A DNA stretch of 64,000 bases, taken from contig OX336349.1 in the NCBI GenBank assembly GCA_946902875.1, positions 17,011,891-17,075,890 on the forward strand. The letters run 5' to 3'. The DNA is from Nematopogon swammerdamellus. Taxonomy: Eukaryota > Arthropoda > Insecta > Lepidoptera > Adelidae. Both the position numbers and the translations under genes were made by a program. Each line of letters starts with the position of its first letter. Within the stretch, counting starts at the first letter, position 1. Below the pieces are notes generated by a model, which did not search any database, was not told the origin of the DNA, and saw only the letters and a list, made by a program, of their open reading frames with translations. Below are positions 56,385-64,000 of this stretch, piece by piece.

Positions 56385-56818
56385 CTCTACCATCGAATGC
56401 CACTTCAAATTCTTTGCCGACAATTCAAAATACTTCACTAATGCAGCCACCAGCCATAGTAAACTGCAAAATTATCTGTACAACATTCACCAGTGATCTT
56501 AGGATTAGCTGATAAAATTAAATGCTCAAAATGTATTTTGAAATGGGATTTCAAAATACATTTTGATTTGAAATGGGAGCCTTACATATCAGACATCGTC
56601 AAAAGAGTCAACTCTCTGATATGCCTGAAAAAAAGGCCTTTCATTACTTGACACCTACAATGGTTAAAATGTTCAAGACATTTGCCCGACCTCTGCTGGA
56701 ATATGGGTTTCAGATCAAGAGTGTACAAGAATACTAAACCAACAACTTTTAACTGGATTAAGATGTACAAGTTAGACTGTAATATCTACCTGTCTAAAAT
56801 AAATACATAAATAAATCA
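56385..56818 (+). pseudogene. CR1-like LINE reverse transcriptase fragment
   Basis: FKFFADNSKYFTNAATSHSK stands for the catalytic FADD box with a changed second aspartate. SDIVKRVNSLICLKKRPF and MFKTFARPLLEYGF follow in other frames. The end is CTGTCTAAAATAAATACATA, as in 14335-14600. Several frame breaks. It lies tail to tail with GET1 and ends about 5 bases from that gene's stop codon. Confidence 0.82.
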
Positions 56819-56823
56819 TAAAT

Positions 56824-57246
56824 TCAAGCAGTCGCTGATTTCAATACTGATCTTATGGAGTAATTAGATATGAGTACCCAAACGTGCGCCGATATCGAGT
56901 TGGGCATGCGCGTGGGGTAACTCAGCATCGCCGCAAACGGAGTCACATCCACTTGGAACCTCACCAGTGGCTCATACCGGAACCAGATCACAGAGCCCAG
57001 CATTATAAACCCCACGCATCCTTGCAGAATAACACTCATTGTCCCCTTGAGAGCTATGTTCTTGCTAGCGCGGGATTGTGAGCTTTCCTTCAGCTCAGTT
57101 TCAAGTTTGATGATTTTACGTTGCATCTTGGAGTAGGCGGCAAATTCCTCCTTCATTGATATGTTTTTCTGCTCTGCCTTCAGCTGCAGGATCTGTGACC
57201 ACAAGTGTCTCTCCTCCATCGACGGCCGACAGATACATGCGAGCAT
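56824..57246 (-). CDS. Get1: GET1/WRB tail-anchored protein insertion receptor, exon 2
   Basis: With CAML/GET2, GET1 (WRB) forms the ER receptor that takes tail-anchored proteins from the GET3/TRC40 ATPase. This exon starts after TTACAG, in phase 0, and encodes residues 30-169. A cytosolic coiled coil spans about 40-86 (QILQLKAEQKNISMKEEF, then AAYSKMQRKIIKLETELK), the GET3-binding element. Transmembrane helix 2 lies at about 99-117 (MSVILQGCVGFIMLGSVIWF) and helix 3 at about 147-163 (SISAHVWVLISNY). MKEEFAAYSKMQRKI matches the human MMDEFARYARLERKI pattern. Total 169 residues against about 174 in human. The stop is TGA. Confidence 0.9.
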   Translation of the reverse strand: MLACICRPSMEERHLWSQILQLKAEQKNISMKEEFAAYSKMQRKIIKLETELKESSQSRASKNIALKGTMSVILQGCVGFIMLGSVIWFRYEPLVRFQVDVTPFAAMLSYPTRMPNSISAHVWVLISNYSIRSVLKSATA

Positions 57247-58216
57247 CTGTAACGGGTTATATTCTTTATTCATCATCCATAGACAGTACACTGGACTCGG
57301 ATTCGTCATATTTTAATATTTTGCCAGTAGAACTGACAAGAAACTTCGCTGGATACTTTTCTTTTGCGTCCACTTAGTCTACGTTTACAAAAGTGTTTGC
57401 CGCTTCCTACAGAGTACGAGTCATCACTATTTCTAAAAATGTATCACAGATACAAAATTTCTTTTCCATAAATGTAAACGATTCATATAACATGTTGGAG
57501 CCAATTGGAGCAGGCCAGTCTCCATCGACAGCACCCATTCACGAGCATCACGCCAGGGCCAGCCATCACCTCCCGCAAACCTATTTGAGGGTGAGAGGTA
57601 ACCCAGACCAAGCATCACCGTAAGCAAAAACCTAAAAGCGATGCACTACCCCAACGGCAACACAACATGACTTTTTTACAATTCTATTGACTTTGAGTTA
57701 TGCGTGGTTTACGTGGTGCGTGGCTAGTGATTTAGTGGTTAACTAATAAGTTAAATTAATAAATGGTGTGTAAAAAATAGCAAATTTTGTAGCAAAGTGA
57801 CAAGTCGGAAAATAGTAATTTAGTAAATTAGATGATCATTCAGTCTATTTTTCTGTAACCTCCCCTCCCGCACCCCGCACCCAACCTTGCGGGCATGGAG
57901 GGGCATTTGTACTTCTCACTTGACTTCTACTTGTCACCTTGTAAGCTGTTTGGTCCAGCGTAAACGGTACTTGGCACTCAACTGTTTAGTGGTGTTTACT
58001 GAACAACTAAATCATTTGACTCGTGTAAACCAGCCATTACTTATTTTTAGCTAAATGATCTCCGACTCAGATTTAGGTGTGATATGAATTTGAATATTTG
58101 GTAAAAAAAACCGGGTTTCACCTATAATATAACCTTACCAAGTATACAAGACAAGATCGACCAGGAAGCAAAATAGTAGACATAAGACGTAACCTAACAA
58201 AACAGGCTATGCTTAC
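57247..58216 (-). other. Intron 1 of GET1
   Basis: A 970-bp intron with GTAAGC donor and TTACAG acceptor. A stretch at 57430-57630 has an open minus frame (WPWRDAREWVLSMETGLLQL) that looks like a repeat-derived coding remnant, but I cannot name it. Confidence 0.6.
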
Positions 58217-58303
58217 CGGTTTGATGAGATAGGGCACGAGTGCGCTTAGCGCACACAGCATAGTTAAATATAACAGTAACGGACCATTCACGACTTCTAA
58301 CAT
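58217..58303 (-). CDS. Get1: GET1/WRB tail-anchored protein insertion receptor, exon 1
   Basis: It starts MLEVVNGPLLLYLTMLCALS and ends ALVPYLIKP at a GTAAGC donor, phase 0. Residues 8-27 are the first transmembrane helix, with a short lumenal N-terminus, as in human WRB (LLVLSFVFGCNVLRILLPSF). It joins exon 2 without change of frame. No TATA box was recognised upstream. Confidence 0.85.
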
Positions 58304-58998
58304 GTTTCCAATTTCTAATTATTGTACAATCAGTAAACAAATGAGTACAATCCAAAGAATACGTGTTCCTGCCTACTTGTCAACACAGATTACCATTAAG
58401 CTTGTCTACGGTGGATTGGATTGAGGCTGTCAATGTCCACAGACAGGAATGTCAATGTCAGAAACAATTTTTCAGAAACAATGTCAGAAAATATTTATTC
58501 GGTCCTTTTCGGAACAGGCAAAACTAATTAAAGTACAGCCTTTTCTGTTGTACTTCTAATATCTGTTGTTTTCTTCTCGAATCGCGAGAACCTCAAAAAC
58601 TTGAACTTAAACTTTTGATTATTGGCGGAAGCGGAAGGACGGACGCGGAAGCAAGGGGGTGTAAACATATTTATGAACGCGGAAGCGAACAGGCTAACGA
58701 TATTATTAACATTTGTAAGGTAATTTGGCTGTATGTCTAATAAATATGTGTCTAAACGATAATGTTTCTATTCACCCTCTATGTCTTTCTAATGACCCCA
58801 CTCTAATTCTGAATAGAAACCTCGATAGAAACATGGTCCTTATTCTATATTTTCTCAAGATTGGCAGTGAATTCTCTATACTATAATCACCTGATTGTAA
58901 ACGCGAAGTGGCAGAAACGAAACGTAACAAAAACGACACGCACCGCCTCAACATTAGGTTTTTTTTTTAACCTCCAAAACATCACATCTGATTTATAG
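58304..58998. other. 5' flank of GET1
   Basis: It should include the GET1 promoter. No motif can be named with confidence. Nothing else recognised. Confidence 0.35.
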
Positions 58999-59810
58999 CA
59001 GGCTGATATACATTAATCCAGTAGCCGATCCAGTACTGGAATCCAGCGACGCTGGATCGTTCACTGGACCAATCTAAACACATTTTAAATCCAGTCCAGT
59101 GTCCTGATCCAGCGCTGGATCCGAATAGAGCGCGTGTCTATTTTTCATTCCAGTAGCTACCCCCCGCACGCCGCGCAACACGTGCCAGCGGCACTGGACT
59201 CGTTCGTATAAACGCGACGCGCCAGTCACACTCACACTGCCGCGTGATTGTAGTGACCAGTCGCAGTCGTCACTACTGACCACGCGTTTGTTTTTACCGG
59301 TATACCGTATACGTAGAAAGTGGTCTGATGAGGAAACTATGCAGTTTGTGAAATTGTATAAACAAGAAGAATGTTTATGAAGCTTACCGCAACAGGGATC
59401 AGCGGGCTACAGCAATACGCAATATTTGCGTTGAAATGAGTGTTGAGGGGTTAACTGAAGGCGACTTAAAAAAAGATAAAATCCTTGAGATCCACTAACT
59501 ACTTAGAATGCGACAAAATCAAACCATCTTCAAGATCTGGGGCTGGAGGAGATGTGTATGTACCAAAAATGAAATTTTAGTCGTCGTCGGTTAATAACGC
59601 ACACAGTTTTTTTGATAATATATTTAGTTGCCTTCGCTTTTCAACACGCGAAAAATTCATTTTTGCTACGAATGAAACGTGTGGTCACCTCAACAAAGTA
59701 GAATCAACACTGGACTAAATGTAAACGGTGCAGTCCAGTGCCCAATCCAGCTGTGGTCGCGCTGGATTCCAGTACTGGATCGGCTACAGAATCAATGTAT
59801 ATCAGCCTTT
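58999..59810 (+). mobile_element. DNA element with ~55-bp TIRs and MADF coding remnant
   Basis: GGCTGATATACATTAATCCA, then GTAGCCGATCCAGTACTGGA and ATCCAGCG at the left is inverted at about 59747-59808 (CGCTGGATTCCAGTACTGGA, then TCGGCTAC and TGTATATCAGCC). ATCCAG/CTGGAT words recur many times in both subterminal regions. The interior carries a broken MADF domain. TSD not resolved; the superfamily may be PIF/Harbinger, which carries an accessory Myb/SANT-like protein. Confidence 0.75.
59309..59579 (+). pseudogene. MADF (Myb/SANT-like) domain remnant
   Basis: Frame pieces read RKWSDEETMQFVKLYKQEEC and LW. After a frameshift come EAYRNRDQRATAIRNICVEM and EGLTEGDLKKDKI, and after another, LRSTNYLECDKIKPSSRSGA followed by GGDVYVPKMKF. 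This is the order of MADF domains (FIxLYxxxxCLWxxxxxxYxNRxxR...LRxxYxxE...SGAG...YxPK). DNA-binding adaptor or accessory transposon protein. Two frame breaks make it non-functional as it stands. Confidence 0.78.
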
Positions 59811-60490
59811 AGAGTCAATTTTGTTCTCTCATGTGCCAGATCCAGAGTATTGTAGGTATCCAAAGATAAAGAAAAAGATGGCGGACGGCGGAAGTTTGTC
59901 GCGTCGTCGTTGTATATATATATTTTTATATATATAAAATATATATTTTTGTGGTTCTCGCGGGTCGAGAATTTATACAACAGACAGAAGAAAGCTACAA
60001 AAGAAATGGCTGTATACTCTAATGAGTTTTGCCCGTTTCGGGAGGAGACGAATTAAAAAAAAAACAGTGTTGCCATGTTAGGAGATTTTCTCCTAGATTC
60101 AGGAGAATTTCAGTGGTGCTAGGAGAACTTTTTGCCTGTCAGGAGAGTAGGAGAAAATTTAGGAGAAAGAAAATCACTACAGGAGAAGATTTAGGAGTGA
60201 GAAACTCAGGATTAAAATTAAAACATATATTTACTAGTAACAAACAAATATGTCGGAATGTACGGTGACAACACAATGAATGAACTGCCTATGAATCAAC
60301 CAACCAACTTCTCAAGTCACACAATATACGATAGGATTTTGTCTTTTGATAAGAGCAAGGTTCATCTTCTTGCTCTTTGGATAGGATAACGTGAAACTCT
60401 GTGAGTGTGTGCGTGCATCGATCGACCAACCAGCCGACTACCGGGCCGGGCCAAACCGAACGAACATTTTGTTATCAATAACAATCAATG

Positions 60491-60826
60491 TTATTTGCAT
60501 ATATATATATATATATCACACACGCTGAATCCCGACAATCGGGGTAAGCAGAGTAATCGGTGTTGTGCTGCAAGAACTCTGGTAAATTACACCGACCACC
60601 ACGTTTCGCAAATTATTCGAACAAGATTTAATCGATCAAGCAGCAAGTAAGGCACGAAGACACACCTGCTGCATGACTCGGTGGAAGTACCATGCCAAGG
60701 TGAGAGGTGGCGAGCCTGTCGCCCTTTAGCACGGCATCTTGTCCTTATCCCTTAGTCGCCTTTTACGACATGCACGGGGAGAGACGCAGTGAGGCTATTC
60801 TTTTTATTAAGTACCGGCCCCACACG
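60491..60826 (-). mobile_element. SINE-like element with 10-bp TSD TTATTTGCAT
   Basis: TTATTTGCAT stands at about 60481-60490 and again at about 60827-60836, and the corresponding site in copy 2 (62156 onward) lacks this insert. In minus orientation it begins CCGTGTGGGGCCGGTACTTA, contains ATGTCGTAAAAGGCGACTAA and ends in an AT repeat. Its first part is the alternative head seen on SINE copies d and i. Confidence 0.8.
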
Positions 60827-61139
60827 GTTATTTGCATGTATTCTTTGTAATAATCAGTCAGTAGTATTACTAAGCCTACGTCGACAGTCTGTCCGTCAGT
60901 CCCTGAGGTCAGTCCGCACTACTTTAAGGGCTGTATCTTTTGTACCGCAATAGCTAGCTGGTTTTGATTTTCACAGATTTTTTCAGAGATTGGCGGACAT
61001 CCTATCAAATAATAAGAAAAAAAATTAAGGGATTTCCCATACAAGAAACGTGTTTTAAAAAAAATTTTTTGTTTTTGCTGTAACGTAAAAACGGTAAGTA
61101 CAAGTGTCAAACTTGGTGTGCTTAAAAAAACAAATAATT

Positions 61140-61790
61140 AAAACAGACAAATTACGTGGTGGTTAGAATGGCAATCGTGGCTATGACGGGAGGACAAATT
61201 ATTATTGGAGGAGAAGTGATCGAACAGGTTGAAGGAAGAGTAGGTACGTAGGTATATCTCGGTCAAATACTGCTTGGTAGAGAAGGTCTCCTTAAGGAGG
61301 TCGAGGGACGAATTCAATGAGTTGGGCTGCCTCGGAAATATAAAATTTGCCCCGAGGTCTGACCCGTATATATTATAACCAGTGCGTCCTCCTAGTACGG
61401 GTGTGAAACGTGAGCTCTGACTATAGGTAGTTGTTTTCAAAGTTGCCCAGCGAGCGATGGAACTAGCCATGTAGGGCTGGGTCTGGGAGTATAGCTACGC
61501 GAAATGGTGCGTAATAAATGAGGCAATCCGCCGACGCACCAAAGTAATCGATATTGGAATCCAGGTGGATAAGCTAAAACGGCAGTGGGCTGGGCACGTT
61601 AGCCGAAGGGACGACGACCGTTGGAGTAACCATGTACTACATTGGCGGCCGTGGACAGGAAAACGGAGTGTGGGAAGACCACCCGCCAGGTGGGACGCCG
61701 ACATGAAGTATGTCGGCGGAAAACGGTGGTCCGTACCGCTGAAGGCCGAGAGACTGGAGGAAAATTGAAGGCGAATGTCCAGCAGTAGAC
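61140..61790 (+). pseudogene. RTE-like LINE reverse transcriptase C-terminal fragment
   Basis: Pieces in changing frames read VYLGQILL-like, then YGCETWAL-like, then VAQRAMELAM, RRRTKVIDIGIQVDKLKRQW and AGHVSRRDDDRWSNHVLHWR, then PWTGKRSVGRPPARWDADM. This is the classic end of RTE-type polymerases (WAGHIAR...RW...VLEWRP...GRPPTRW.DDI). Broken by stops. A second copy at 63500-64000 is homologous and probably duplicated with the host element. Confidence 0.85.
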
Positions 61791-61962
61791 ACTTACACGC
61801 TGACTGACTGACAGAGAACCCTCGGTGCGCGAGTTCGACTCGCACTTGACCGGTTTTCAGGCTGAAAAAGATACAGCTCTTTATATGTAAGACAGACAGA
61901 CGGACGGACAGATGGCCTAGGCTTAGTAATATGGTCCCGTACGGATAAGGAACACTAAAAAT
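61790..61962 (+). repeat. Interspersed repeat fragment
   Basis: GTTCGACTCGCACTTGACCG, CAGACAGACGGACGGACAG and GGTCCCGTACGGATAAGGAA followed by CACTAAAAA. Same type as 10355-10410 and 15351-15803. Confidence 0.55.
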
Positions 61963-62321
61963 GTGGTGAGATTTTTATAATTTGAATAACAGGAGAATTT
62001 TTTAGGAGGATGAAAATTTTCTAGGAGATTTTTAGGAGATTTTCGAAGTCAATCTAGGAGAATTTCAAAATTTGAGTTGGCAACACTGAAAAAAAAGGTA
62101 TCCAATCCAAAGAATATTGTATCCAATTCAAAGAGGATATAACCATTGTCACCATCAGTGTTGCCATCTTAGGAGATTTTCTCCTAGATTCAGGAGAATT
62201 TCAGCGGTGTTAGGAGAAGTTTTTGCCTGTCAGGAGAGTAGGAGAAAATCTAGGAGAAAGAAAATCATTACAGGAGAAGATTTAGGAGTGAGAAACATAC
62301 ATTTACTAGTAACAAACAAAG

Positions 62322-62812
62322 ATATATTACGTACTAGATCAATCACTCGGCTAGCTCACATGTTCCACCTAGTTGCGGTTCACGATCATCAAGTCTCTTA
62401 GTCGAGCGCGAGAGGCCGTAGCGCGCAGTCGTCGCCTGCCTGCTGCGATCGCGCCTCGCCTACTTTAAACTAATACATTTACACATCTTCGTCGATGCGA
62501 AGGTGCGATGGCGAATCTGGAGATGAATTGTTAGAATGAAAAGACAATATGCACACGCACACCGACGACGCACGAGTGCGATCGTTCTCCCTACCCCTTG
62601 CCTCTCTCCCGAAAGCTTCCCGCCCCGCGCGAGCCCACAATACCGGCCGCCAGCCCGTCTCCCACACGCTTCCCGCCCCGCGCGCGCTCCCCTCTTCCGC
62701 TCGGCTCTGCGCTCCGCCTCCCCGCTACCTTACCCCATACCTCAGCCGCTCGAACATATTTAGCAGCTATATTTCTTCGGAGCGCTGGCTCTATATAATA
62801 TTTCCTCAAAAG
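62322..62812. other. GC-rich 490-bp segment between 13-bp direct repeats
   Basis: AGTAACAAACAAA stands at about 62309-62321 and again at about 62811-62823, flanking sequence absent from copy 1. The segment is very GC-rich at 62400-62460 and 62560-62750 (CGCCCCGCGCGAGCCC) and has a TCTATATAATA word near 62791. Either an insertion with a long target duplication, or ancestral sequence lost from copy 1 between the repeats. The open frames across it look compositional. Confidence 0.6.
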
Positions 62813-63056
62813 TAACAAACAAATATGTCGATATGTACGGTGACAAACGGTATGTGAATCGACCAACCATCTTCTCAAGTCACACAATATACGATAGGAT
62901 TTGTCTTTTGACAAGAGCAAGGTTCCCCTTCTTGCTCTTCATATAGGAAAATGTGACACTCTGTGAGTGTGTGCGTGCATTGATCGACCGACCATCCGAC
63001 TACCGGGCGGGCCTAGCCGAACGAACATTTTGTTGTCAATCAATGTTATTTACATT

Positions 63057-63170
63057 TTTTTTTTTATGTAAACTGACATGGTTGGCTACATCACCCACAA
63101 CATCCGTGATGTCAGCCCATAACACCGGGTGAACTAGGTGCTATGTCAGTGCTTCCCTTCATTTCGCTTC
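63057..63170 (-). mobile_element. SINE 3' end, copy k
   Basis: Plus strand reads poly-T, then ATGTAAACTGACATGGTTGG, CATCCGTGATGTCAGCCCAT and AACACCGGGTGAACTAGGTG: the 3' part of the SINE in minus orientation, 5'-truncated. It is inserted in copy 2 of the CAGTGTTGCCA element. Confidence 0.85.
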
Positions 63171-63499
63171 ATTATATGTATTCTTTGTAATAATCAGTAG
63201 TATTATTAAGCCTACGTCGACAGTCTGTCCGTCAGTCCGCACTACTTTAACGGCTGTATCTTTTGTACCGTAATAGGTAGCTGGTTGTGATTTTCACAGA
63301 TCATGTGTTCTTTATTATTGGCGGACATCCTGTCAAATAATAAGAAAAAAAATACAAATTAAGGGCTTCCCCATACAAGAAACGTTTAAAAAAAACAAAT
63401 AGTTTGTTTGGTTTTGCTCTAACGTAAAAACGGTAATACGTACAAGTGTCAAACTTGGTGTGGTTAAAAACTAAAAAAAAAAAAAAAAAAAAATTGAAA

Positions 63500-64000
63500 C
63501 AGACGAATTACGTGGTGGTTAGAATGGCAATCGTGGTTATGACGGTAGGACAAATCATTATTGGAGCGGAGAAGTGATGGAACAGATTGAAGGAAGAGTA
63601 TGTACGTATATTTCGGTTAAATACTGCTTGGTAGTCTCTATGGTCTCCTTAAGTTCGAGGTATTTAAGGTCGAGGGAGGAATTCAACAGAGTAGGCCTGC
63701 CTCGGAAATTTTAAATTCGCCCAGAGTTCTAACCTGTATATATTATGACCAGTGCGTCCTACCGTTTATGACGTACGGGTGTGAAACGTGAGCTCTTCCA
63801 AAGTTGCCCAGCGAGCGTTGGAACTAGCCATGCTGGGCTGACCTGGGAGTATAGCTAAGCGAAATGGCGCGTAATGACTAATGAATGAGGCAATCCGCCG
63901 ACGCACCAAAGTCATCGATATTGGAAACCAGGTGGATAAGCTAAAATGGCAGTGGGCTGGGCACGTTAGCCGAAGGGACGACGACCGTTGGAGTAACCAT
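63500..64000 (+). pseudogene. RTE-like LINE fragment, second copy (cut by window edge)
   Basis: It parallels 61140-61640 (GTGGTTAGAATGGCAATCGT, GTGTGAAACGTGAGCTCTTC, CGACGCACCAAAGTCATCGA, GGATAAGCTAAAATGGCAGT then GGGCTGGGCACG). Encodes HVSRRDDDRWSNH at the edge. Several indels against the first copy. Confidence 0.8.

Larger units (their letters stand above)
60065..62088 (+). mobile_element. DNA element with CAGTGTTGCCA ends, copy 1
   Basis: The left end CAGTGTTGCCATGTTAGGAG is inverted at the right end (GAGTTGGCAACACTG). Eight A's flank both sides, compatible with an 8-bp hAT-type duplication but weak because it is homopolymeric. Many AGGAGA(A/T)TTT words fill both ends. The interior includes a nested element with a 10-bp TSD (60491-60826) and an RTE-like LINE fragment (61140-61790). 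Confidence 0.75.
62156..64000 (+). mobile_element. DNA element with CAGTGTTGCCA end, copy 2 (cut by window edge)
   Basis: It begins CAGTGTTGCCATCTTAGGAG and follows copy 1 segment by segment (AGGAGA-rich start, TCTCAAGTCACACAATATAC, AACGAACATTTTGTTGTCAA, CCTACGTCGACAGTCTGTCC, then the LINE fragment). It lacks the 60491-60826 insert but has two of its own: 62322-62812 and a SINE at 63057-63170. It starts 67 bases after copy 1 ends. Confidence 0.78.

Noticed and set aside
57433..57627. Minus-strand frame inside the GET1 intron
   Set aside because: It looks like repeat-derived coding sequence, but it is not part of GET1 by phase or homology and cannot be named.
62536..62920. Overlapping frames of 66-109 codons on both strands
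   Set aside because: GC-rich composition without conserved motifs; several frames are open at once.

Overview
This window is nuclear DNA of a moth or butterfly (Lepidoptera). It is AT-rich, has short exons in long introns with GT/AG splice sites, and is crowded with decayed transposons typical of that order. No prokaryotic, viral or CRISPR features were seen. All calls are by eye; no search was run.

Three conserved protein-coding genes can be reconstructed. (1) The 5' end of mitochondrial manganese superoxide dismutase (SOD2) lies on the minus strand at 1466-2005 (two exons); the rest runs off the left edge. (2) A complete mitochondrial pyrimidine-nucleotide carrier of the SLC25A33/36 (Drosophila Rim2) type lies on the plus strand at 5708-49850. 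Its eight exons have compatible phases and encode 366 residues; the longest intron is about 19 kb. (3) A complete GET1/WRB tail-anchored-protein insertion receptor lies on the minus strand at 56824-58303 (two exons, 169 residues). SOD2 and the carrier are divergently arranged, and the two mitochondrial 5' ends are separated by 3.7 kb that is mostly transposon. GET1 converges on the carrier.

The introns and spacers are a stratified transposon graveyard. Target-site duplications (TSDs) can be read directly for several elements: hAT-type elements at 2758-4703 (GTTCCGAC), 17091-18717 (ATGGTGTC), 44383-44799 (AAAACAAC) and 55986-56367 (TATATAAC); a PIF/Harbinger-like element at 53431-54240 (TTA); and a THAP-exon-bearing element at 15001-16842 with an internally deleted relative at 47077-47364, both with 7-bp duplications. 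Other content includes a piggyBac remnant, MADF-coding DNA between long inverted repeats, Jockey-, CR1- and RTE-like LINE fragments, and palindromic MITEs.

At least eleven copies of one SINE family are present. Its best copy has a 5' head that mixes tRNA-like A and B boxes with a 5S rRNA core, while other copies carry a completely different head. Further structures are a near-identical 760-bp tandem triplication abutting the last carrier exon, a repeat-built 3' UTR, minisatellites beside carrier exon 3, a perfect 21-bp hairpin with a CG loop, and a 350-bp polypurine tract. At the right edge two related 2-kb elements lie head to tail, each carrying the same RTE LINE fragment.
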